From the NCBI RefSeq assembly GCF_001189235.2, contig NZ_LFIP02000004.1, positions 372,001 through 436,000 of the forward strand: a stretch of 64,000 nucleotides of DNA. The letters are read 5' to 3'. Below the pieces are notes generated by a model. The model saw only the letters and a program-made list of their open reading frames with translations. It was not told the origin of the DNA and did not search any database. Positions 55,429 to 63,309 of the stretch are shown here, piece after piece. Positions within the stretch are counted from its first letter, which is position 1. Each line of letters starts with the position of its first letter. The position numbers and the translations under genes were made by a program. The stretch is from Bradyrhizobium embrapense. GTDB lineage: Bacteria; Pseudomonadota; Alphaproteobacteria; Rhizobiales; Xanthobacteraceae.

Positions 55429-56421
55429 CTAGACCATTTCCGCCGGCGCCAGCCGGCAGGTCTCGCTGCTGATCTCGACCTGCAGGGTCGCGTGGTGGAT
55501 GCTGAACCGCTCCGACAGCTCGGCGCAGACGCGATGCAGGAAGACGTCGTCATGTCCGCCGGGCCGCACCAGATGCGCGGTCAACGCGGTCTCGCTGGTG
55601 CTCATTGCCCAGATGTGCAGGTCGTGCACCTCGGTGACGCCCTCGAGCGCGCCGAGATAATCCCTCACCCGCTTGAGATCGATGCCCTTCGGCACCGCGT
55701 CGAGCGCGAGGTTGACGCTGTCGCGGGCAAGCTCCCAGCCGCTCAGCAGCACCACCACGGCGATGACCAGGCTGATCGCCGGATCGAGCCACTGCCAGCC
55801 GGTTGCCATGATCAGCAGCGCGGCGATCACGACGCCGAGCGAGACGCCGGCATCCGCCGCCATGTGCAGATAGGCGCCGCGCACATTGAGGTCGCTGTCG
55901 CGGCCGCGCATGAACAGCAGCGCCGTGCCGCCATTGATCAGGATGCCGAGCGCCGCGACCCAGACCACGGTCCAGCTTGCGACCTCCGCGGGCTCACGGA
56001 AGCGGTTGATCGCCTCGACCGCGATGCCGCCGACCGCAATAAGCAGCAGCCCGGCATTGAACAACGCCGCGAGGATCGAGGCGCGGCGGTAGCCATAGGT
56101 GTGGGTATCGGTCGGACGCCTGCCGGCGAGCCAGGCCCCGCCCCAGGCCAGCAGCAGCGCGATGACGTCGGAGAAATTGTGAACGGCGTCGGAGACCAGC
56201 GCCAGCGAGTTGGCGGAATAGCCGAAGATCAGCTCGGCGATGACGAAGGCAGTGTTGAGCGACGCGCCGACCGCAAACGCGGTGCCAAAACTGTCCGGCG
56301 CGTGGCTGTGCCCGGGATGGGAATGCCCGGCATGCGAGTGGCCGGCGTGCGCGTACCCGGCATGGGAATGGCCGTGAGAATGACCGCTGTGGTCATGGTC
56401 GTGGTCGTGATTGTGCGCCAT
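55429..56421 (-). CDS. Cation diffusion facilitator (CDF) metal exporter, His-rich
   Basis: A 330-residue, six-helix CDF protein. The first 45 residues are a histidine-rich tail (MAHNHDHDHDHSGHSHGHSH, then HAGHSH units) with about 17 histidines. Metal-site pairs are H81xxxD85 (VHNFSDV) in helix 2 and H186xxxD190 (HMAADAG) in helix 5, the Zn-type HxxxD set. The cytoplasmic C-terminal domain has VHDLHIWAMSTSETALTAHL. It exports Zn2+ or similar, perhaps Co2+/Ni2+ as in DmeF. A 10-bp hairpin lies just upstream of the start and may regulate it. Confidence 0.9.
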   Translation of the reverse strand: MAHNHDHDHDHSGHSHGHSHAGYAHAGHSHAGHSHPGHSHAPDSFGTAFAVGASLNTAFVIAELIFGYSANSLALVSDAVHNFSDVIALLLAWGGAWLAGRRPTDTHTYGYRRASILAALFNAGLLLIAVGGIAVEAINRFREPAEVASWTVVWVAALGILINGGTALLFMRGRDSDLNVRGAYLHMAADAGVSLGVVIAALLIMATGWQWLDPAISLVIAVVVLLSGWELARDSVNLALDAVPKGIDLKRVRDYLGALEGVTEVHDLHIWAMSTSETALTAHLVRPGGHDDVFLHRVCAELSERFSIHHATLQVEISSETCRLAPAEMV

Positions 56422-56424
56422 GGC

Positions 56425-56454
56425 AACCGTCGCCCGAGTTCGTCGGCGACGGTT
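56425..56454. promoter_or_regulatory. Perfect inverted repeat directly upstream of CDF start
   Basis: AACCGTCGCC (56425-56434) and GGCGACGGTT (56445-56454) are perfect 10-base arms with a 10-base centre, ending three bases before the CDF start codon. No ribosome binding site is seen outside it. It could be an operator or an mRNA hairpin masking translation start. Confidence 0.5.
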
Positions 56455-56536
56455 ATAGCGCTGTGAAATGTGGATACTATCACACCGCGGCTGTTGAACG
56501 GCGGGTTACGACTTGCGCCTAACCCGCCCGACGCTA

Positions 56537-58792
56537 TCACTCCACGCCGCGATTGAACTTGTTCGACTTCGGCAGGCCGTGGGCGAGCCGGCCGGCGTCG
56601 GCGCGGTTGCCGCGCCAGTCGGCCAGTTCCTTCATGGTCATGCTGTGCTCGCGGCCCGCGGAATCCTTCCAGGTCAGGCCGGCCTTGGAGTCGAACACTG
56701 CGACATCGGACAGCTCCGAGCTGGTGTATTTCTGCAGCCGCACGCCGCGGCCGCGCGCCATCTCCGGCACCTGGTCGAGACCGAACAGCACCATCTTGTG
56801 GTTGGTGCCGATCACCGCGACGGTGTCGCCGTTCACGGTGGTGATCGCGCGGGCCTCGTTCGGCATCTCGACATTGAGCACCTGCTTGCCCTTGCGGGTG
56901 TTGCCGACGCAGTCCTCTTCCTTGACGATGAAGCCCTGTCCTTCGCTGCTCGCGATCAGGAACTTGCGCTCGCCCTTGTTGACGAACAGCGCGATGATCG
57001 CAGCGTCCTGCTCGAGGTCGATGAACATGCGGATCGGCTCGCCATGGCCGCGGCCGCCCGGCAGTTTGGCCACGTCGAGCGAGTAGAACTTGCCGTTGGT
57101 GGCGAACAGCAGCAGCTTCGAGGTCGTCTCGGCAAAGAACGAGTGCTCGAGCTTGTCGTCGGTCTTGAAGGCGAGCCCCGAGAGGTCCTCGACGTGGCCC
57201 TTCAGCGTCCGCACCCAGCCCTTCTCGGAGATCACGACCGTGCAGGGCTCGCGCTCGACCAAGGCTTCCTCGATCGCCGCGAGATCATGCTCGGGCGCAT
57301 CGGCGAAGGTGGTGCGGCGCTTGCCGAGCGGCGTCTTCGGCCCGAAGATATCGCGGACCTTGCGGACCTGATCGCCGACCTTGGCCCATTGCTCGGTCTC
57401 GGAGCCGAGCAGGCCCTCGAGGCCCTTCAGCTCCTTCCGCAATTCCTTGTCCTCATTGCGGATCTCCATCTCCTCCAGGCGGCGCAAATTGCGCAGGCGC
57501 ATGTTGAGGATGGCGTCTGCCTGGATCTCCGTGAGCTTGAAGGTCTTCATCAAGACCGGCTTCGGCTCGTCCTCGGTGCGGATGATCTTGATCACCTTGT
57601 CGAGGTTCAGATAGGCGACGAGGTGGCCGCCCAGCACTTCCAGCCGATGCTCGATCTGCGTCTTGCGGAAGTTCGAACGGCGGACCAGCACGTCGCGCAG
57701 ATGGTCGAGCCATTCGCGCAGGCACTCGGCGAGGCCGACCACCTTCGGGATGCGGCCCTTGATGAGCACGTTCAGGTTCAGCGATATCTTGCTTTCCAGC
57801 TCGGTCAGCCGGAACAGCGACTCCATCATCAGCGCTGGATCGACGGTGCGCGATTTCGGCTCAAGCACGACCCGGACGTCTTCGGCCGACTCGTCGCGGA
57901 TGTCGGCGACCAGCGGCAGCTTCTTCTCGTTGATGAGTTCGGCGACCTTCTCGACGATCCGCGACTTCTGCACCAGCCACGGGATCTCGGTAACGACGAC
58001 CACCCAGCTGCCGCGGGCCCCCTCTTCCACGCTCCAGCGCGAACGGGTGCGGAACGAGCCGCGGCCCGTGGTGTAGGCCTCGATGATCGATTCCTTGGAA
58101 TCGACGACGATGCCGCCGGTCGGGAAGTCCGGGCCCTTGACCCATTTCAGCAGCGCCTTCGACTTGGCGTCGGGCTTCTCGATCAGATGCAGCGCGGCGT
58201 CGCAGAGCTCGGCCGCGTTGTGCGGCGGGATCGAGGTCGCCATGCCGACCGCAATCCCCTGCGCACCGTTGGCGAGCAGGTTCGGGAAGCCACCCGGCAG
58301 CACCACCGGCTCTTTCGACTGGCCGTCATAGTTGAGGCGGAATTCAACGCCGTCCTCGTCGATGCCGTCGAGCAGCAGTCGCGCGACCTCGGTCATGCGC
58401 GCTTCGGTATAGCGGTAGGCGGCCGGATTATCGCCGTCGATATTGCCGAAATTGCCCTGGCCGTCGACCAGCGGGTAGCGCGAGGAGAAATCCTGCGCCA
58501 GGCGCACCATGGCGTCGTAGATCGCCTGGTCGCCATGCGGATGGAACGAGCCCATCACGTCGCCGACGATCTTGGCGGATTTCTTGAATGCCGCGCGCGG
58601 GTCGAGCCCGAGCAGGTCCATGCCGTAGAGGATGCGCCGATGCACCGGCTTCAGCCCGTCGCGGGCGTCCGGCAGCGCGCGATGCATGATGGTCGAGAGC
58701 GCATAGGCGAGATAGCGCTCCTCGAGCGCGTCACGCAGCGGCACCTCGTGAATTTCGGCCGGCTTTTCCGGCGGTATCTGTCGTTTTCCCAT
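56537..58792 (-). CDS. parC: DNA topoisomerase IV subunit A
   Basis: A 751-residue type IIA topoisomerase subunit that decatenates chromosomes with ParE. The active-site tyrosine is Tyr128 in AAYRYTEAR. The quinolone region reads HPHGDQAIYDAMV, with Gln89 and Asp93 at positions equal to E. coli Ser80 and Glu84. The C-terminal part has beta-pinwheel repeats (VISEKGWVRTLKGHVEDLSG; LLLFATNGKFYSLDVAKLPG). The ATG 58792 gives MGKRQIPPEKPAEIHEVPLR, typical for the family. It lies downstream of recO, 73 bases apart. Confidence 0.96.
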   Translation of the reverse strand: MGKRQIPPEKPAEIHEVPLRDALEERYLAYALSTIMHRALPDARDGLKPVHRRILYGMDLLGLDPRAAFKKSAKIVGDVMGSFHPHGDQAIYDAMVRLAQDFSSRYPLVDGQGNFGNIDGDNPAAYRYTEARMTEVARLLLDGIDEDGVEFRLNYDGQSKEPVVLPGGFPNLLANGAQGIAVGMATSIPPHNAAELCDAALHLIEKPDAKSKALLKWVKGPDFPTGGIVVDSKESIIEAYTTGRGSFRTRSRWSVEEGARGSWVVVVTEIPWLVQKSRIVEKVAELINEKKLPLVADIRDESAEDVRVVLEPKSRTVDPALMMESLFRLTELESKISLNLNVLIKGRIPKVVGLAECLREWLDHLRDVLVRRSNFRKTQIEHRLEVLGGHLVAYLNLDKVIKIIRTEDEPKPVLMKTFKLTEIQADAILNMRLRNLRRLEEMEIRNEDKELRKELKGLEGLLGSETEQWAKVGDQVRKVRDIFGPKTPLGKRRTTFADAPEHDLAAIEEALVEREPCTVVISEKGWVRTLKGHVEDLSGLAFKTDDKLEHSFFAETTSKLLLFATNGKFYSLDVAKLPGGRGHGEPIRMFIDLEQDAAIIALFVNKGERKFLIASSEGQGFIVKEEDCVGNTRKGKQVLNVEMPNEARAITTVNGDTVAVIGTNHKMVLFGLDQVPEMARGRGVRLQKYTSSELSDVAVFDSKAGLTWKDSAGREHSMTMKELADWRGNRADAGRLAHGLPKSNKFNRGVE

Positions 58793-58865
58793 GGGGGAGG
58801 CGTTAAACCTTGGCGGTGAATCGGGCAAGCCGCGAATCACCGGGAATTTAGGGCCCGAATCGGCC

Positions 58866-59615
58866 TTACGGAACCGCCGACCGGCCCCGCGGCCGGGTCA
58901 CGGCGTTGATAAATCCGTCCCGGGCGTCGGAATGGCCCTGGCCGCGGGGCTCCAGCACATGGCGCAGCAGGAACAGCCCGGTGATCTGGAAACCATCACG
59001 CAGATCCTGCTCCGACCAGCCGTTGGCGCCCCCCTCGCCTTCGCGCAGGAATGCCGGCAACGGCAACAGCCGGTCGCGCCACGGCTCGCCGGCTGCGCGG
59101 GACACGGCACCGCCGGATTTCGGCGACACGTAGATCAGGTCGGTGGTCTCACCTGTCGCCGCGCAGTTCTCCAGATCGAGCCCGAAGCCGAGCTCGGTCA
59201 GCATGGCGAGCTCGAACCGGATCAGGTGCACCGCGGCGATACCGGCATCGTCGAAATCGTCCAGTGTCCCCTGCAGCATCTCGTAGATGTCTTCATGCGG
59301 ATCGCGCTCCGGCAGCAGCCGCGCCAGCGCCGCCAGATGCGTCACGCCGTAGACGGCGTGCGACGAGGCCAGCAGCGTCGCCGCGCGCAGCCGCGTGCCT
59401 TCCAGCGCGTACATGCCGAGATGCTCGTCGAGCCGGGCCCGCCACACCGCGGTGACGCTGTTGCCGGGCTGCAGCAGCGGCCGCATCCGCGAGCTGGCAC
59501 CGCCGCGCACCAGGCCGAGATGGCGGCCGTGCTCGCGCGTCAACAGCTCGACGATGGCGGAGGATTCGCCATGCCTCCGCACGCCCAGCACGATGCCTTC
59601 GTCGGTCCATTCCAT
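58866..59615 (-). CDS. recO: DNA repair protein RecO
   Basis: A 249-residue RecO protein, which with RecR loads RecA onto SSB-coated gaps. The N-terminal OB-fold begins MEWTDEGIVLGVRRHGESSA and has HLGLVRGGASSRMRPLLQPG; the helical C-terminal part has RFELAMLTELGFGLDLENCA and a single CxxxxD-like region without a full zinc set, normal in alphaproteobacteria. It lies between parC and the era group on the same strand, with a palindromic repeat just upstream. Confidence 0.94.
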   Translation of the reverse strand: MEWTDEGIVLGVRRHGESSAIVELLTREHGRHLGLVRGGASSRMRPLLQPGNSVTAVWRARLDEHLGMYALEGTRLRAATLLASSHAVYGVTHLAALARLLPERDPHEDIYEMLQGTLDDFDDAGIAAVHLIRFELAMLTELGFGLDLENCAATGETTDLIYVSPKSGGAVSRAAGEPWRDRLLPLPAFLREGEGGANGWSEQDLRDGFQITGLFLLRHVLEPRGQGHSDARDGFINAVTRPRGRSAVP

Positions 59616-59662
59616 GAAAGAGAGACTACAGGATTCAGTCGGGTAACACAGCCATTTGCCTC

Positions 59663-59705
59663 GTCATTTCCGGGATGCGCCTCTTGGCGCAGGCTCGGAA
59701 ATGAC
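59663..59705. repeat. Palindromic intergenic repeat
   Basis: GTCATTTCCGGGATGCGCC and GGCGCAGGCTCGGAAATGAC are inverted arms around TCTT, with a few mismatches. It is a third type of dispersed palindrome in the window. It lies between the membrane-protein gene and recO. Confidence 0.65.
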
Positions 59706-59720
59706 CGCCGACGTGGTCCG

Positions 59721-60101
59721 CTATGCGTTGAACCAGCCCTGCGCGTCGCCGGTGAAGGAATAATACAGCCCCGCCGTGGTCAGGATGCAGGACACCACCT
59801 CGATGGCGCTGTCGAGCTCGAGGCCCTTTTCGCCGATCACCTGCACCAACGAGATCACCGACAGCACCAGCATCGCGCCCAGCGCCCAGCGCGGCCAGTT
59901 CTTGCGGTGCTGCGCGGCGAGCCGGACGAAATACACCAGCAGCAGGATCATGCAGCCGGCGGTCAGCGTCTCGCCGGTGATCATCTGTTCGGTCCTGACG
60001 TCGGTCGGCGTGCGGTCCTGGAACGCCACCGACAGCGCGTCGAGCGTCAGCGACAGATAGAGCAGCACCTCAAACCACAGCACGTTTCTGGGCACGTTCA
60101 T
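59721..60101 (-). CDS. Hypothetical inner-membrane protein
   Basis: A 126-residue protein with four hydrophobic segments: VLWFEVLLYLSLTLDALSVA, ITGETLTAGCMILLLVYFVR, WALGAMLVLSVISLVQVIGE and EVVSCILTTAGLYYSFTG. No family name is known to me. Similar proteins follow era in Bradyrhizobium. The start at 60101 is 13 bases after the era stop, so it is cotranscribed. An overlapping frame running further upstream is a shadow of era. Confidence 0.75.
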   Translation of the reverse strand: MNVPRNVLWFEVLLYLSLTLDALSVAFQDRTPTDVRTEQMITGETLTAGCMILLLVYFVRLAAQHRKNWPRWALGAMLVLSVISLVQVIGEKGLELDSAIEVVSCILTTAGLYYSFTGDAQGWFNA

Positions 60102-60114
60102 TGCGACGCCGGCT

Positions 60115-61038
60115 CTATTCCTTCGGGAAATCCAGTCCCATTTCCTTGTAGCGGTCGGGATCGTCGCCCCAGTTCTCGCGCACCTTGACGAACAGGAACA
60201 GATGCACGGGAACGCCCATGATCTCGGCGATCTCGGCACGCGCCTGCGCGCCGATCGACTTGATGGTGGCGCCGCCCTTGCCGAGCACGATCTTGCGCTG
60301 GCTCTCGCGCTCGACAAAGATCGTCTGCTCGATGCGGATCGACTTGTCCTTGCGGTCGGTCCAGCTGTCGGTCTCGACCGTCGACTGGTACGGCAATTCC
60401 TGATGCAGATGGCTGTAGATCTTCTCGCGGGTGATCTCGGCCGCCAGGTGCCGCATCGGCGCATCCGACATCTGGTCCTCGGGATAGAGGAATGGGCCCG
60501 CCGGCACCATCTTCGCCAGCGCCTTGCGCAGATCGTCAACGCCGTCGCCCGACAGCGCCGAGATCATGAAGGTGTGCTCGAAGCGCATCCGCTCGTTGGC
60601 GGCCTGCGCCAGCGCCAGCAGTTTCTCGCGCTGCACGAGGTCGACCTTGTTCAGCACCAGGATCTTCGGATGCGCGACGGTTTCGAGCTTGGCCAGGATC
60701 GCATTGGCCTCCTCGTCGATGCCCGACTTCGCGTCGAGCAGCACGCAGACGAGATCGGCATCGTGGGCGCCGCTCCAGGCGGTCGACACCATGGCGCGGT
60801 CGAGCCGGCGCCGCGGCGCGAAGATGCCAGGCGTGTCGACCAGGATGATCTGCGCGTTGCCCTCGATCACGATGCCGCGGATCAACGCGCGGGTGGTCTG
60901 CACCTTGCGCGAGACGATGGTGACCTTGGAGCCCACCAGCGCGTTGACCAGCGTCGACTTGCCGACATTGGGCGCACCGATCAGCGCGACGAAGCCACAG
61001 CGCGTCGCATCCCCCTGCCCTTTGGGTTCGTCAGTCAT
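60115..61038 (-). CDS. era: GTPase Era
   Basis: A 307-residue GTPase needed for 16S rRNA maturation. G motifs: GAPNVGKST (G1, near residue 21), VDTPGIF (G3) and NKVDLV (G4), SALSG (G5). The C-terminal KH domain has IFVERESQRKIVLGKGGATI and ends WGDDPDRYKEMGLDFPKE. The start ATG 61038 overlaps the rnc stop by eight bases, the usual coupling. Upstream residues MKASAP would come from an in-frame ATG at 61056. Confidence 0.97.
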   Translation of the reverse strand: MTDEPKGQGDATRCGFVALIGAPNVGKSTLVNALVGSKVTIVSRKVQTTRALIRGIVIEGNAQIILVDTPGIFAPRRRLDRAMVSTAWSGAHDADLVCVLLDAKSGIDEEANAILAKLETVAHPKILVLNKVDLVQREKLLALAQAANERMRFEHTFMISALSGDGVDDLRKALAKMVPAGPFLYPEDQMSDAPMRHLAAEITREKIYSHLHQELPYQSTVETDSWTDRKDKSIRIEQTIFVERESQRKIVLGKGGATIKSIGAQARAEIAEIMGVPVHLFLFVKVRENWGDDPDRYKEMGLDFPKE

Positions 61039-61852
61039 TGGTGCCGACGCCTTCACGCTCGATCATCGCGGATGCCGCTGCTTTCTCGGCCGCGCGCTTG
61101 TTGCCGCCGAGGCCCTCGGCGGAGGCGAGGCCCGGCAGGTCAACCGCAACGCGGAATTGTGGATCGTGGTGCGGGCCGGTGCGTTCGACCTCGCGGTAGA
61201 CCGGCGTCGGCAATCCCTTGCCCTGCGCCCATTCCTGCAACACGGTCTTGGGATCGCGCAGCGGCCGGCGCAGCTTGTGCATCCGCTCGGTCCAGTTGCG
61301 CTCGACGAACTGGCGCGCGGCCTCGTAGCCGCCGTCGAGGAAGATCGCCCCGATCACCGCTTCGCAGATATCGCCGAGCACGGATTTGCGCAGCCGCGCG
61401 CCCTCGACCGCCTTGACCATGCCGAGCTTGATGTCCTCGAGCAGCCCGAGCGCCTTGGCGACGTCGGCGCAGCTTTCCTTGCGCACGAGATCGGCGAGCC
61501 GCTTCGACAATTCGCCCTCATCGGCCTTCGGGAACGCCCGGAACAGCATATCGGACACGATCAGCCCGAGCACGTGGTCGCCGAGGAATTCCAGCCGCTG
61601 ATAGCTGTCGGCGCGGTTGCGGGTGGCGGGCTTCAGCGCCGAGACGTGAGTGAACGCGGTGGTCAGCAGCGCGGCATCCGAGAACGTATACCCGATACGC
61701 GCCTCGGTGCCGGCGATCGCGGCCTTCTCTTCGGCCGCCTTGGCGGCCTTGCTGCGCCGCTTCTTCGGCGCGGCCGTGCTCTCGGCGGCAGGCGTCTGGC
61801 TCGGCTCGCCGATCGGCGCTTGATCGTTGATGGCTGCGGTATCGTCGTTCAT
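61031..61852 (-). CDS. rnc: Ribonuclease III
   Basis: A 273-residue double-strand RNA endonuclease. The catalytic signature is RLEFLGDHVLGL and, further on, GDICEAVIGAIFLDGG with the second acidic pair. The C-terminal dsRNA-binding domain ends KRAAEKAAASAMIERE. A 45-residue, Lys/Ala-rich N-terminal extension (PKKRRSKAAKAAEEKAAIA) is longer than in E. coli and common in Bradyrhizobiaceae. Its start overlaps the lepB stop by four bases. Confidence 0.96.
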   Translation of the reverse strand: MNDDTAAINDQAPIGEPSQTPAAESTAAPKKRRSKAAKAAEEKAAIAGTEARIGYTFSDAALLTTAFTHVSALKPATRNRADSYQRLEFLGDHVLGLIVSDMLFRAFPKADEGELSKRLADLVRKESCADVAKALGLLEDIKLGMVKAVEGARLRKSVLGDICEAVIGAIFLDGGYEAARQFVERNWTERMHKLRRPLRDPKTVLQEWAQGKGLPTPVYREVERTGPHHDPQFRVAVDLPGLASAEGLGGNKRAAEKAAASAMIEREGVGTND

Positions 61853-62610
61853 CGCACGATGGTGAATAGGCGATTCCACCGCACGGCGAACGGCCAGCGC
61901 CAGATCATCCAGGCCTGCTCGCCCTCGGCGATCGAGAAGAAGATCATCTGGGCCCGCCCGATGATGTTCTCGAACGGCACGTAGCCGACCTGCGACAGGA
62001 AGCGGCTGTCGGTGGAGTTGTCGCGGTTGTCGCCCATCATGAAGAAATGCCCGGGCGGAACGGTGTAGACGATGGTGTTGTCCATATAGCTGTTGTCGGT
62101 GCAGTCGAGCGACTCATAGCTGACGCCGTTCGGCAGCGTTTCCTTCCAGCGCTTGACCTTGGCGGTGGCATCCGCCGAGCCGCAGGGGTCCTCGCCGACG
62201 AAATCGCTCAGCCGCTCGCGCTTGATCGGCTCATCGTTGATGTAGAGCAGCCCGCTCCGGACCTCGATGCGGTCGCCCGGCAGGCCGATGACGCGCTTGA
62301 TGTAGTCGGTGGAGTCATCCCGCGGCAGGCGGAACACGACGATGTCGCCGCGGTTCGGCTCCGAGCCGAAGATGCGTCCCGAGAAGATGTTCGGCGAGAA
62401 CGGGATCGAATAGTGGCTGTAGCCATAGGAATATTTCGAAACGAACAGGTAGTCGCCGACCAGCAGCGTCGCCTTCATCGAACCCGAGGGGATGTTGAAC
62501 GGCTGGAACAGGAAGGTGCGGATGACGAGCGCTATCAGAAGGGCATGAATGACGACGCGGATGGTCTCGCCCAAGCCGCTCTCAGATTTGGTCCCGGTGG
62601 TCGCGCTCAT
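61849..62610 (-). CDS. lepB: Signal peptidase I
   Basis: A 253-residue membrane peptidase that removes signal peptides. The catalytic Ser44 lies in PFNIPSGSM and Lys105 in YIKRVIGLPGD; GHFFMMGDNRDNSTDSR is the third conserved box. One N-terminal membrane helix (VVIHALLIALVIRTFLF) anchors it. It is first after a 282-base gap downstream of acpS, so may have its own promoter, and leads into rnc and era. Confidence 0.96.
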   Translation of the reverse strand: MSATTGTKSESGLGETIRVVIHALLIALVIRTFLFQPFNIPSGSMKATLLVGDYLFVSKYSYGYSHYSIPFSPNIFSGRIFGSEPNRGDIVVFRLPRDDSTDYIKRVIGLPGDRIEVRSGLLYINDEPIKRERLSDFVGEDPCGSADATAKVKRWKETLPNGVSYESLDCTDNSYMDNTIVYTVPPGHFFMMGDNRDNSTDSRFLSQVGYVPFENIIGRAQMIFFSIAEGEQAWMIWRWPFAVRWNRLFTIVR

Positions 62611-62892
62611 TGCTTTCCCAATTCCCGCAGGCCCTGATGCCCACGCGGTGGCAGAACGTTCTCTCCACGCGAAGCGTTCGCCCCCCGCGTGAGGAAAATG
62701 GCCTTGATTCTGATCTTGAGGGCAAATTCCGGCCTGAACCTGGAATCCGCGTCTCGCTCGATACCCTGCGGCGTTTTAGACGGTTGTTCGCAAGGGCGCA
62801 ATCAATCGCCGCCTCAAAACTTCGCAATTCATTGAAATATCAGCGATTTTTTAGTTTTCTGAAGTTTTCTGGCAAATTCCGGCGCCACCCGC

Positions 62893-63309
62893 TCATGTGG
62901 CGGGAGCAACCGCCGAAATTATGACGAAGGCCTGCGCCAGCGGCCAATCGTCCGTGATCGAAAGGTCGATCTGCGCCTGCATGCCCGTGGGCGTCAGCTC
63001 CTGGAGCCGAGCCAGCGCCCCGCCGGTCAGCCGCATCGACGGCCGCCCGCCCGGCAGGTTCACCACCCCCATGTCCTTCCACCACACCCCGCGCCGGATA
63101 CCGGTGCCGAGCGCCTTGGAGCAGGCTTCCTTTGCGGCGAACCGCTTGGCGTAAGTTGCGACCACCATCTTCTCATTGTTGGCGCGGCGCATCGCCTTGG
63201 CGCGCTCGGCGTCGGTGAAGATGCGGTCGAGGAAGCGCTCGCCGTGGCGCTCGATCACCTTCGCAACCCGGGTGATGTCGATCAGGTCGGAGCCAATGCC
63301 GATGATCAT
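62893..63309 (-). CDS. acpS: Holo-ACP synthase
   Basis: A 138-residue phosphopantetheinyl transferase that activates acyl carrier protein. MIIGIGSDLIDITRVAKVIE gives the Mg aspartate, and YAKRFAAKEACSKALGTGIR holds the catalytic Lys-Glu. Its start overlaps the pdxJ stop by four bases. It supports the same pathway as fabH and plsX elsewhere in the window. Confidence 0.96.
   Translation of the reverse strand: MIIGIGSDLIDITRVAKVIERHGERFLDRIFTDAERAKAMRRANNEKMVVATYAKRFAAKEACSKALGTGIRRGVWWKDMGVVNLPGGRPSMRLTGGALARLQELTPTGMQAQIDLSITDDWPLAQAFVIISAVAPAT

Noticed and set aside
56462..56484. TGTGA...TCACA as a CRP site near the CDF gene
   Set aside because: The arms are 13 bases apart rather than six, and it lies beyond the likely promoter.
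62721..62883. GGCAAATTCCGGC direct repeat (62721 and 62871) upstream of lepB as an operator pair
   Set aside because: Only two copies 150 bases apart, no symmetry, and one lies at the acpS end; probably chance.
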